Of a stretch of DNA of 16,882 nt, positions 6,568 through 13,393 are shown one piece after another. The number at the start of each line of letters is the position of its first letter. Within the stretch, counting starts at the first letter, position 1. Location: assembly GCA_023432565.1 (NCBI GenBank), contig JAEYUL010000038.1:1-16882 (forward strand), given 5' to 3'. This stretch comes from Actinomycetes bacterium (GTDB lineage Bacteria > Actinomycetota > Actinomycetes > Actinomycetales > Cellulomonadaceae). A program made the position numbers and the translations under genes. A model generated the notes under the pieces. The model searched no databases, was not told the origin of the DNA, and was given only the letters and a program-made list of their open reading frames with translations.

Positions 6568-8163
6568 GTGTTCGCCACCCTGTCCGACCGTCTGACGTCG
6601 ACGTTCAAGAACCTGCGCACCAAGGGCCGCCTGTCCGAGGCGGACGTCGACGCGACCGTGCGCGAGATCCGCCGGGCCCTGCTCGACGCGGACGTGGCGG
6701 TGCCCGTGGTCCGGCAGTTCACCGCCGCGGTGCGCGAGCGCTCGCTGTCGGCCGAGGTCTCGCAGGCGCTCAACCCCGCCCAGCAGGTCGTCAAGATCGT
6801 CAACGAGGAGCTCGTGGCGATCCTCGGCGGCGAGACCCGCACGCTGCGGTTCGCGAAGAACCCGCCGACGGTGATCCTGCTCGCGGGTCTGCAGGGTGCG
6901 GGCAAGACGACCCTGGCCGGCAAGCTCGCGCTCCAGCTCAAGTCCGAGGGCCACACGCCGCTGCTCGTCGCCGCCGACCTGCAGCGCCCCAACGCCGTGA
7001 CGCAGCTGCAGGTGGTGGGGGAGCGCGCCGGCGTCCCGGTCTTCGCACCGCACCCGGGCAACCAGGGAGCCGACGACGTGCTGCCCGCAGGCGCCGACCC
7101 TGTGGCCGTCGCGCGCGCCGGCCTCGAGGCCGCACGGGCCCGGCAGCACGACGTGCTCATCGTCGACACGGCCGGTCGCCTCGGCGTGGACGCCGAGCTC
7201 ATGCGGCAGGCCGCGGACATCCGCGACGCGGTGCAGCCCGACGAGATCCTGTTCGTGATCGACGCGATGATCGGCCAGGACGCGGTCACGACCGCACAGG
7301 CGTTCGCGGACGGCGTCGGCTTCACGGGCGTCGTGCTGTCCAAGCTCGACGGTGACGCGCGCGGTGGCGCCGCGCTCTCGGTCGCGTCGGTGACCGGACG
7401 CCCGATCCTGTTCGCGAGCACGGGCGAGAAGCTCACGGACTTCGAGGTGTTCCACCCCGACCGCATGGCCTCGCGCATCCTCGACATGGGCGACGTGCTG
7501 ACGCTCATCGAGCAGGCCGAGCGTGCGTTCGACGCCGAGCAGGCGCAGGAGATGGCGGGCAAGCTCGCGAGCGGCGAGTCCTTCACGCTCGCCGACTTCC
7601 TGCAGCAGATGCAGCAGCTGCGCAAGATGGGCTCGCTCAAGAAGATGTTCGGGATGCTGCCCGGCATGGCGCAGATGCGTGACGCGCTGGACAGCTTCGA
7701 CGAGCGTGAGGTCGACCGCATCGAGGCGATCATCAAGTCGATGACGCCGGCCGAGCGCGACAACCCGAAGATCATCAACGGCTCGCGCCGCGCGCGTATC
7801 GCCCGGGGATCGGGCACCACCCCGACGGACGTCAACCAGCTGCTCGAGCGGTTCGACGGCGCTCAGAAGATGATGCGGCAGATGGCCAAGTCGGGCGGGA
7901 TGCCCGGTGCGATGCCGGGGATGGGGAACCTGCCCGGCATGGGCAAGAAGGCCCGCGGCAAGGCCGCGCCCCAGCGCAAGGTGCGCGGCAAGTCGGGCAA
8001 CCCCGCCAAGCGGGCGGCGCAGGAACGCGCGGCGCTGGAGGGCAAGCCCGCGACGAGCGCACCGAGCGGTTCGGCGTTCGGGCTCGGCGCGCAGCCGCCC
8101 CAGGCCACGGACCCGGCGTCGCTCGAGCTCCCGGCGGGCTTCGAGAAGTTCCTCGGGCGCTGA
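6568..8163 (+). CDS. ffh: Signal recognition particle protein Ffh (SRP54)
   Basis: Ffh binds 4.5S RNA and hydrophobic signal sequences on the ribosome and docks with FtsY at the membrane. The product is 531 residues. It has an N domain (about 1-95), a G domain and a methionine-rich M domain. The G domain shows GLQGAGKTT (from residue 107), DTAGRL (from 200) and SKLDGDARGG. The M domain includes MQQLRKMGSLKKMFGMLPGM and the RNA-binding helix-turn-helix stretch around INGSRRARIARGSGT. A basic, low-complexity tail (about residues 455-495, GKKARGKAAPQRKVRGK) and a short acidic end follow, as in other actinobacterial Ffh. GTG 6568 is preceded by CGAGGA with eight bases of spacing. It lies 24 bases after glnD but probably has its own promoter. 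Confidence 0.97.
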   Translation: MFATLSDRLTSTFKNLRTKGRLSEADVDATVREIRRALLDADVAVPVVRQFTAAVRERSLSAEVSQALNPAQQVVKIVNEELVAILGGETRTLRFAKNPPTVILLAGLQGAGKTTLAGKLALQLKSEGHTPLLVAADLQRPNAVTQLQVVGERAGVPVFAPHPGNQGADDVLPAGADPVAVARAGLEAARARQHDVLIVDTAGRLGVDAELMRQAADIRDAVQPDEILFVIDAMIGQDAVTTAQAFADGVGFTGVVLSKLDGDARGGAALSVASVTGRPILFASTGEKLTDFEVFHPDRMASRILDMGDVLTLIEQAERAFDAEQAQEMAGKLASGESFTLADFLQQMQQLRKMGSLKKMFGMLPGMAQMRDALDSFDEREVDRIEAIIKSMTPAERDNPKIINGSRRARIARGSGTTPTDVNQLLERFDGAQKMMRQMAKSGGMPGAMPGMGNLPGMGKKARGKAAPQRKVRGKSGNPAKRAAQERAALEGKPATSAPSGSAFGLGAQPPQATDPASLELPAGFEKFLGR

Positions 8164-8167
8164 CGCC

Positions 8168-9262
8168 GTGAGCCACGACGTCCTGCACCTCGTCGGGACC
8201 GTCGTGCTCGACGACGAGCGTGAGGTCGGCGAGGTGTGGGTCGTCGGTGGGCGGCTGACGTTCACGCGGCCGGCGGGTCCGGCGACGACCGTGCGGGGCT
8301 GGGTGCTACCCGGGCTGGTCGACGTGCACTGCCACATCGGTCTCGCAGCCGACGGGCCCGTCGACGCCGAGACGGCCGAACGACAGGCGATCGCCGACCG
8401 CGACTCGGGCGTCCTGCTCGTCCGGGACGCGGGCTCGCCCGCGGACACGTCCTGGGTGCACGGCCGCGCGGACCTGCCGCGGCTCATCCGGTCCGGTCAC
8501 CATCTCGCCCGGCCGAAGCGGTACCTGCGGCACTACGGCCTCGAGCTGACCGACGTCCGCGACCTGCCCGGCGCGGTGCACCGTGAGGCGCTGCGGGCGG
8601 ACGGCTGGGTCAAGCTCGTCGCCGACTGGATCGACCGCGACCTCGGCGCGGCGGGCGACTTGACCCCGCTGTGGCCCGACGACGTGCTCGCGCAGGCCGT
8701 GGCCGCCGCGCACGACGCCGGTGCCCGCGTCACGGCGCACACGTTCGCCACCGAGTCGATCGACCCGCTGCTCGACGCCGGGATCGACGGCCTCGAGCAC
8801 GCGACGGGCGCGACGCACGCGCAGATCGAGCGCATCGCCGACCGCGGGATCCCGGTCACCGCGACGCTGCTGCAGGTCGCTCAGTTCGACGCGATCGCCG
8901 CCCGCGGGCAGGACCGCTACCCGCGTTTCGCGCGGCGCATGCGCGCGATGGGTGAGCGGCGGTACCAGCACGTGCGTGACCTGCACGACGCGGGCGTGCC
9001 CGTGCTCGTCGGCACGGACGCGGGCGGGACCATCGGCCACGGCCGGATCGCGGACGAGGCGGCCGAGCTCGTCGCGGCGGGCATCCCGGCGCGGGACGTC
9101 GTCGCGGCCGCGAGCTGGCGCACGCGCGCGTGGCTCGGCGTCGACTCCGTCGCCGAGGGCGCGAGCGCGGACGTCGTCGTCTACGACAGGGACCCGCGCC
9201 GTGACGTGACCGCGCTGCACGAGCCGTCGGCGGTCGTGCTGCGTGGCGTGCGCCACGCCTGA
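8168..9262 (+). CDS. Amidohydrolase-family protein, substrate unknown
   Basis: This is a metal-dependent hydrolase of the amidohydrolase superfamily, closest in look to imidazolonepropionase-like and prolidase-like members. The product is about 364 residues. Metal-ligand motifs occur in the usual order: VDVHCH (His54, His56) after strand 1, VTAHTF (His191), GLEHATG (His211) and GTDAGG (Asp284). The fragments flanking the barrel form the small beta-sandwich (GTVVLDDEREVGEVWVVGGRL at the start, ASADVVVYDRDP at the end). GTG 8168 lies five bases after the ffh stop with no clear ribosome binding site, so it is probably translated from the ffh message. A related gene sits after ffh in mycobacteria, as I recall. 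The motifs show a competent active site but not the substrate, so I give no gene name. Confidence 0.85.
   Translation: MSHDVLHLVGTVVLDDEREVGEVWVVGGRLTFTRPAGPATTVRGWVLPGLVDVHCHIGLAADGPVDAETAERQAIADRDSGVLLVRDAGSPADTSWVHGRADLPRLIRSGHHLARPKRYLRHYGLELTDVRDLPGAVHREALRADGWVKLVADWIDRDLGAAGDLTPLWPDDVLAQAVAAAHDAGARVTAHTFATESIDPLLDAGIDGLEHATGATHAQIERIADRGIPVTATLLQVAQFDAIAARGQDRYPRFARRMRAMGERRYQHVRDLHDAGVPVLVGTDAGGTIGHGRIADEAAELVAAGIPARDVVAAASWRTRAWLGVDSVAEGASADVVVYDRDPRRDVTALHEPSAVVLRGVRHA
9241..9258 (+). terminator. Palindromic hairpin overlapping the end of the amidohydrolase gene
   Basis: GCGTGGC (9241-9247) pairs with GCCACGC (9252-9258) around GTGC. The repeat ends two bases before the stop codon at 9260-9262. 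It is a plausible terminator for ffh-amidohydrolase transcription, although there is no T-tract. Confidence 0.4.
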
Positions 9263-9320
9263 TCTCCGCACGCCGGTGCGGCGCGTCCGATCCACGGCGG
9301 TCCCGCAGCCACGTCACGGC

Positions 9321-9350
9321 TTGGGAAGCGGGCGGGGCGTCTGGCATGAT
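9321..9350 (+). promoter_or_regulatory. Probable promoter for the rpsP operon
   Basis: TTGGGA (9321-9326) and CATGAT (9345-9350) are separated by 18 bases, a reasonable sigma-70-type pair. Transcription would start near 9357 and give a leader of about 120 bases. In that leader CCTGCCC (9384-9390) can pair with GGGCAGG (9430-9436), and an overlapping alternative pairs CAGCC (9373-9377) with GGCTG (9435-9439). A regulatory role for the leader is only a possibility. Confidence 0.5.
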
Positions 9351-9478
9351 GGTCGGCTGTACACGTCGGGTGCAGCCCCTCTACCTGCCCTCGTCGCGTC
9401 CTTCGCCGCCACCGGCCGCCCAACCCCACGGGCAGGCTGGCGGGGCACCCGGCTGAAATCCCAGGAGAAGACCACAAC

Positions 9479-9913
9479 GTGGCCACCAAGATCCGTCTGA
9501 AGCGTCTCGGCAAGATCCGGGCGCCGTACTACCGTGTCGTCGTCGCCGACTCGCGCACCAAGCGCGACGGTCGTGTGATCGAGGAGATCGGCAAGTACCA
9601 CCCGACCGAGGAGCCCTCGCTCATCGAGATCTCCTCGGAGCGCGCGCAGTACTGGCTCGGCGTCGGCGCGCAGCCGACCGACCAGGTGCTCGCCCTCCTC
9701 AAGGTCACCGGCGACTGGCAGAAGTTCAAGGGCCTCCCGGGTGCCGAGGGCACCCTGAAGGTCAAGGCCGGCAAGGCCGACCCGAAGGCCGCGGTCGAGG
9801 CCGCTGCGCTGGACGCCGAGAAGGTCAAGGCTCAGGCGTCGCAGAAGAAGGCCGCCGAGCCCGCCGAGGCACCGGCCGATGATGCTGCCGGCGCCGAGGA
9901 CGAGCAGGCCTGA
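9479..9913 (+). CDS. rpsP: 30S ribosomal protein S16
   Basis: S16 is an early-binding protein of the small ribosomal subunit and helps fold 16S rRNA. The product is 144 residues. The conserved core occupies about residues 1-90 (ATKIRLKRLGKIRAPYYRVVVADSR, then GRVIEEIGKYHP). An Ala/Lys/Glu-rich tail of about 50 residues ends in acidic residues; such tails are common in actinobacterial S16 and absent in E. coli. GTG 9479 follows an AGGAG (9463-9467) with eleven bases of spacing. The stop overlaps the khpA start as TGATG, so rpsP and khpA are translationally coupled. Confidence 0.98.
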   Translation: MATKIRLKRLGKIRAPYYRVVVADSRTKRDGRVIEEIGKYHPTEEPSLIEISSERAQYWLGVGAQPTDQVLALLKVTGDWQKFKGLPGAEGTLKVKAGKADPKAAVEAAALDAEKVKAQASQKKAAEPAEAPADDAAGAEDEQA

Positions 9914-10152
9914 TGCTCGCCGACGCGCTCGAGCACCTGGTGCGGGGCATCGTCGACCACCCGGACGACGTCCGCGTGAGCACGGTCGCGCTGCGCCGTG
10001 GTGAGCTGCTCGAGGTCCGGGTCCACCCGGACGACCTCGGGCGGGTGATCGGCCGCAGCGGCCGGACCGCGAAGGCGCTGCGCACCGTGGTCGGTGCGCT
10101 GTCGACCGACGGCCCCGTGCGCGTCGACGTCGTCGACGTCGACCGGCGCTGA
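9913..10152 (+). CDS. khpA: KH-domain RNA-binding protein KhpA
   Basis: This is a single KH-domain protein of 79 residues. In other Gram-positive bacteria KhpA binds RNA with KhpB and influences cell division and small-RNA behaviour. The KH signature is RVIGRSGRTAKALRTVV, with the GxxG loop GRSG at residues 47-50. The N terminus LADALEHLVRGIVDHPDDV and the end VRVDVVDVDRR match the family pattern. The gene begins at the A of the rpsP stop, an order typical of both actinobacteria and firmicutes. Function in this organism is inferred from the family. Confidence 0.93.
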   Translation: MLADALEHLVRGIVDHPDDVRVSTVALRRGELLEVRVHPDDLGRVIGRSGRTAKALRTVVGALSTDGPVRVDVVDVDRR

Positions 10153-10197
10153 GGCCAGGCGCGTCAGAGCAGCTCGTGGCCGTGCGCCGCGATGCGT

Positions 10198-10229
10198 GAG
10201 GCCCGGCCCCTACCCTGGGGCCGGGCCTT
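10198..10229 (+). terminator. Strong hairpin terminator between khpA and rimM
   Basis: Bases 10199-10210 are the exact reverse complement of 10217-10228 (AGGCCCGGCCCC against GGGGCCGGGCCT), with a six-base loop TACCCT and one extra G-T pair. A short TTCGTCGT follows in place of a T-tract. A second small hairpin, GTGCC (10234-10238) with GGCAC (10243-10247), comes next. It should end most rpsP-khpA transcripts. The loop also reads as a TANNNT hexamer, so it might double as a -10 box for rimM. Confidence 0.75.
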
Positions 10230-10315
10230 CGTCGTGCCGGACGGCACATCCGCGGACGACGCCCACCCGGCGACGCGCGCACACCGAACGACCTTGCCCG
10301 ACTCGAGGAGGACCC

Positions 10316-10876
10316 ATGCTGCTCACGGTGGCGCGGATCGGCCGCGCGCACGGCCTGCGCGGTGAGGTCGCGCTCGACCTGCGGACCGACGCACCGGACG
10401 AGCGGCTCGCGCCCGGGTCGGTCCTGACGACCGACCGACCCGACGGCGCCCCGTTGACCGTCCGCTCGACGCGCGTCCAGCAGGGCCGTTGGTACGTGAC
10501 GTTCGCGGAGGTGGGTGACCGCACCTCGGCGGAGGCGCTGCGCGGCGTCGCGCTGCTCGCGGAGGAGGACGCGTCCGACGAGGACGACGCGTGGTACCCG
10601 CACGAGCTCGCCGGGCTGCGTGCCGAGCACGTCGACGGGCGCCTGCTCGGTCAGGTCGTCGGGCTCGAGCACCTGCCCGCGCACGACGTGCTCGTGCTGC
10701 GCGAGAACGACGGGGCGCGCACCCTTGTGCCGTTCGTGCGGGCCATCGTGCCGGTCGTCGACGTCGCGGGCGGGCGCGTGGTCCTGGACCCGCCCGGCGG
10801 GCTCCTCGCGTCCGACGCCGCGAACCTCGTCGTGTCCGACGAGACGTCCGGTCCCGCGGCAGAACGGGGCGAGTGA
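10316..10876 (+). CDS. rimM: 16S rRNA processing protein RimM
   Basis: RimM assists maturation of the 30S head domain and binds ribosomal protein S19. The product is 186 residues, slightly over the common 170-180. The N-terminal RimM barrel is marked by VARIGRAHGLRGEVALDLRTDAP. The C-terminal PRC-barrel is marked by WYPHELAGLRAEHVDGRLLGQVVGLEHLPAHDVLVL and VPFVRAIVPVVD. ATG 10316 is preceded by a perfect AGGAGG at 10306-10311, with short spacing of four bases. The last four bases overlap trmD (GTGA), so the two are coupled. The strong terminator upstream implies either a separate promoter or controlled read-through. Confidence 0.95.
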   Translation: MLLTVARIGRAHGLRGEVALDLRTDAPDERLAPGSVLTTDRPDGAPLTVRSTRVQQGRWYVTFAEVGDRTSAEALRGVALLAEEDASDEDDAWYPHELAGLRAEHVDGRLLGQVVGLEHLPAHDVLVLRENDGARTLVPFVRAIVPVVDVAGGRVVLDPPGGLLASDAANLVVSDETSGPAAERGE

Positions 10877-11646
10877 ACGTGCGCGTCGACGTCCTGACGA
10901 TCTTCCCGGACTACCTCGCCCCGCTCGAGCTCTCGCTCGTCGGCAAGGCGCGTGCGGCCGGGATCCTCGACCTGCGCGTGCACGACCTGCGCGGGTGGAC
11001 CACCGACCGGCACCGCACGGTGGACGACACGCCGTTCGGAGGCGGGGCGGGCATGGTCATGCGCCCGGACGTGTGGGGTACGGCGCTCGACGAGGTCCTG
11101 ACCCCGCAGGCGCACCTGCTCGTGCCGACGCCGTCCGGAACGGTGTTCAGCCAGTCCACGGCGCACGCGCTCGCCGAGGAGACCCACCTGGTCGTCGCGT
11201 GCGGTCGGTACGAGGGGATCGACGCGCGCGTGGCCGAGCACTACCGGGCGGCGGGAGTGCGCGTCAGCGAGCTCTCGCTGGGCGACTACGTGCTCAACGG
11301 CGGCGAGGTCGCCGCGCTGGTGGTGGTCGAGGCGGTCGCGCGCCTGCTGCCCGGCGTGGTGGGCAACCCGGACTCGCTCGTCGAGGAGTCGCACGGCGAG
11401 GCGGGTCTGCTCGAGTACCCGGTCTTCACCAAGCCGCCGACCTGGCGCGGACTGGACGTGCCGGAGGTGCTCCTGTCGGGTCACCACGCGCGGATCGCCC
11501 GGTGGCGACGCGACGAGGCGCTGCGCCGCACGGCCGAGCGCCGGCCGGACATGATCGAGGCGCTCGACCCGGCGACGATCGACGCCCACGACCGCGCGGT
11601 GATCGCGCAGGCGCTCGCCACGGAAGGCTCCGATTACCGGGGCTGA
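10873..11646 (+). CDS. trmD: tRNA (guanine37-N1)-methyltransferase TrmD
   Basis: TrmD methylates N1 of G37 next to the anticodon, using S-adenosylmethionine, and prevents +1 frameshifting. The product is 257 residues. Family motifs are present in order: VDVLTIFPDYLAPL, HRTVDDTPFGGGAGMVM, LVVACGRYEGIDARV and ELSLGDYVLNGGEVAAL, which form the trefoil-knot SAM site. VEESHGEAGLLEYPVFTKP and VLLSGHHARIARWRRDEALRRT close the protein. GTG 10873 overlaps the rimM stop by four bases. GTG 10879 would give MRVDVLTIFP, closer to the usual family start, and suits the GGGGCGAG sequence better, so the true start may be six bases later. Confidence 0.96.
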   Translation: MNVRVDVLTIFPDYLAPLELSLVGKARAAGILDLRVHDLRGWTTDRHRTVDDTPFGGGAGMVMRPDVWGTALDEVLTPQAHLLVPTPSGTVFSQSTAHALAEETHLVVACGRYEGIDARVAEHYRAAGVRVSELSLGDYVLNGGEVAALVVVEAVARLLPGVVGNPDSLVEESHGEAGLLEYPVFTKPPTWRGLDVPEVLLSGHHARIARWRRDEALRRTAERRPDMIEALDPATIDAHDRAVIAQALATEGSDYRG

Positions 11647-11654
11647 CCGCTGCT

Positions 11655-11699
11655 GTGGCAGACTTGTCGGCCGGTGCGCGCGCGTCGCGTCTCTGCCAC
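11655..11699 (+). promoter_or_regulatory. Probable rplS promoter region with inverted repeat
   Basis: CAGACT (11659-11664) is a possible -10 box of the same form as the one before ftsY. Transcription would start near 11671, leaving a leader of about 175 bases. GTGGCAGA (11655-11662) is the exact reverse complement of TCTGCCAC (11692-11699) and overlaps the hexamer. Further down, GCCTG (11814-11818) pairs with CAGGC (11828-11832) just before the ribosome binding site. This leader might carry autoregulation by L19, but I cannot match it to a known leader family. Confidence 0.4.
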
Positions 11700-11845
11700 G
11701 GGGGAGACGGCTGACGATCGCCGGCCGGTCCCACCGGGTCCGGTCCGGACGCACCACGAACCAGACCACCAGGACGAGCTCGCGCGTGACGCCGTGCCGC
11801 CCTCGAACCGCGTGCCTGACCCGTCGGCAGGCCGAGGAGAACATC

Positions 11846-12208
11846 ATGCAGACGCTGGACCAGGTCGACGCCGCTTCGCTGCGGACCGACATCCCCGAGT
11901 TCCGTCCCGGCGACACCGTCAAGGTCAACGTCAAGGTCGTCGAGGGCAACCGCTCGCGCATCCAGGCGTTCCAGGGCGTCGTGATCGCCCGCCAGGGCAG
12001 CGGCGTGCGTGAGACCTTCACGGTCCGCAAGATCAGCTTCCAGGTCGGCGTCGAGCGCACCTTCCCGGTGCACGCGCCGTCGCTGGACTCGGTCGAGGTC
12101 GTGACCCGCGGTGACGTCCGCCGCGCCAAGCTCTACTACCTGCGCGGCCTGCGGGGCAAGAAGGCCAAGATCAAGGAGAAGCGCGAGAACACGGCTTCGC
12201 AGGGCTGA
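11846..12208 (+). CDS. rplS: 50S ribosomal protein L19
   Basis: L19 sits at the interface of the large and small ribosomal subunits. The product is 120 residues, a normal length. Recognisable segments are FRPGDTVKVNVKVVEGNRSRIQAFQGVVIARQGSGVRETFTVRKISFQVGVERTFPVHAPSLDSVEVV and the end YYLRGLRGKKAKIKEKR. ATG 11846 follows GAGGAGA at 11834-11840 with good spacing. The frame is open 20 codons further upstream, but that part has no family likeness and lies in the leader. It has its own promoter candidate and is closed by a strong hairpin, so it may be a single-gene unit. Confidence 0.98.
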   Translation: MQTLDQVDAASLRTDIPEFRPGDTVKVNVKVVEGNRSRIQAFQGVVIARQGSGVRETFTVRKISFQVGVERTFPVHAPSLDSVEVVTRGDVRRAKLYYLRGLRGKKAKIKEKRENTASQG

Positions 12209-12227
12209 GCTCACGCTCGTCCTCGAT

Positions 12228-12261
12228 CGCGGGGCGGTCACCTTCGGGTGGCCGCCCCGCG
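12228..12261 (+). terminator. Strong hairpin terminator after rplS with TTCG tetraloop
   Basis: Bases 12228-12242 pair with 12247-12261 (15 bp, one G-T wobble at 12238/12251) around TTCG. The closing pair is C-G, the extra-stable C(UUCG)G arrangement. It starts 19 bases after the rplS stop. No T-tract follows, which is usual for GC-rich actinobacterial terminators. Confidence 0.8.
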
Positions 12262-12562
12262 GCGTCTCGCGCACGGTCCGGGCGAGTGCGGCCTGCGTCG
12301 TGCCGACTGACGTCGTCGGCGCCCGACGGGCGTGGTCGACCTGCGTCCTCGCGGTCGTCGTCGCCGGCCGCCGACGTATCGCAGTGCGGTCGTCCGCGCC
12401 AGGCACAGCCAGCCGTGCGAGAGTAACCCGGTGACCTCGCGAGCCGACGACGACCCCACGCGCAGGGGCACCGGAGCTGAACCCGCCGGTGGCATCGCAG
12501 GTGGGCCAGGGCGCGTCGACGTCGGGGGGACGGCGCGGCGCATCGAGACGGAGCACAACGGT
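12262..12562 (+). other. Intergenic stretch before lepB
   Basis: About 300 bases with no gene I can support. It holds two small hairpins: GCCGAC (12302-12307) with GTCGGC (12315-12320), and CGCCC (12320-12324) with GGGCG (12328-12332). The lepB frame is open from 12332. A hexamer GAGAGT (12419-12424) lies seven bases before GTG 12431, so a leaderless longer lepB form is possible. Third-position A/T is clearly more frequent between 12431 and 12562 than in the lepB body, which argues that this part is mostly untranslated. Confidence 0.5.
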
Positions 12563-13393
12563 ATGCACGAGACGAGCGTCGGCGGATGGGCGCCCGATCC
12601 CACCCGCGGCGGGCAGACGGCCTCCGCACCCGCGGGTGACGCCCTCAACGCGGCCGAGGAGCCGGTGCCCGCGACCAGGGCGCAACGGCGCGACGCCGAC
12701 AGGGCGCGGCGCCGGCGCCGCAGCGCGGGTGGTTCGCTGCTGCGCGAGACGGCCATCATCCTGGTCAGCGCGCTCGTGCTCTCCTGGCTCATCAAGACCC
12801 TGCTCGTCCAGGCGTTCTTCATCCCCAGCTCCTCGATGCACGACACGCTGGTCGAGGACGACCGGATCATGGTCAGCAAGCTGACCCCGGGGCCGTTCGA
12901 CCTCGAGCGCGGCGACATCGTGGTGTTCAAGGACCCGGGCGGATGGCTCGAGGGTCAGAAGCCCGTCGAGGCCACGGGCTGGCGCGGAGCACTGAACGAC
13001 GTGCTCACCTTCGTCGGGCTCTACCCGCAGGACGCCGGCGAGCACCTGGTCAAGCGCGTGATCGGCCTGCCGGGTGACCGCGTGGCGTGCGCCGGACCGG
13101 GTGAGCCCGTCACGGTCAACGGGGTCGCCCTCGACGAGCCGTACCTGGCGGAGGGCGCGATCCCCAGCCAGATGGCGTTCGACGTCACGGTGCCGCCCGA
13201 CAGCCTGTGGGTCATGGGCGACAACCGGCAGCGCTCGTCCGACTCGCGACTGCACCAGGGGGACCCCGGGGGCGGAGCCATCCCGGTCGACAACGTCGTC
13301 GGGAAGGCGTTCGTCCTGGTCTGGCCGCTCGACCGCGCGACCGTCCTGCACAACCCCGGCGACACGTTCGAGGACGTCCCCGACCCATCATGA
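12563..13393 (+). CDS. lepB: Type I signal peptidase
   Basis: Signal peptidase I cleaves signal peptides of exported proteins on the outer face of the membrane. The product is about 276 residues from ATG 12563. It has a charged cytoplasmic region of about 65 residues ending in an Arg-rich stretch, then one membrane anchor (TAIILVSALVLSWLIKTLLVQAFF). The catalytic serine Ser91 lies in IPSSSMHDTL and the catalytic lysine Lys164 in HLVKRVIGLPGD. The family box GDNRQRSSDSR and the end VVGKAFVLVWPL are also present. I chose ATG 12563 because GGAG (12550-12553) is nine bases upstream. GTG 12431 would add 44 residues and could be leaderless. The stop overlaps rnhB by four bases (ATGA). Confidence 0.93.
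   Translation: MHETSVGGWAPDPTRGGQTASAPAGDALNAAEEPVPATRAQRRDADRARRRRRSAGGSLLRETAIILVSALVLSWLIKTLLVQAFFIPSSSMHDTLVEDDRIMVSKLTPGPFDLERGDIVVFKDPGGWLEGQKPVEATGWRGALNDVLTFVGLYPQDAGEHLVKRVIGLPGDRVACAGPGEPVTVNGVALDEPYLAEGAIPSQMAFDVTVPPDSLWVMGDNRQRSSDSRLHQGDPGGGAIPVDNVVGKAFVLVWPLDRATVLHNPGDTFEDVPDPS

Noticed and set aside
7907..8167. Extension of the amidohydrolase frame back into ffh
   Set aside because: It overlaps the ffh M-domain tail in another frame and reads as Arg/Ser/Ala-rich noise. GTG 8168 is the natural start.
4510..8487. Very long open frame of 1325 codons on the - strand opposite glnK, glnD and ffh
   Set aside because: It runs antisense to three genes with intact family motifs and has Arg/His/Gly/Leu-rich composition with no recognisable domain. 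Long antisense frames are expected at this GC content.
11786..11845. Longer rplS start adding 20 residues
   Set aside because: The added residues have no L19 likeness, while ATG 11846 has GAGGAGA at proper spacing.
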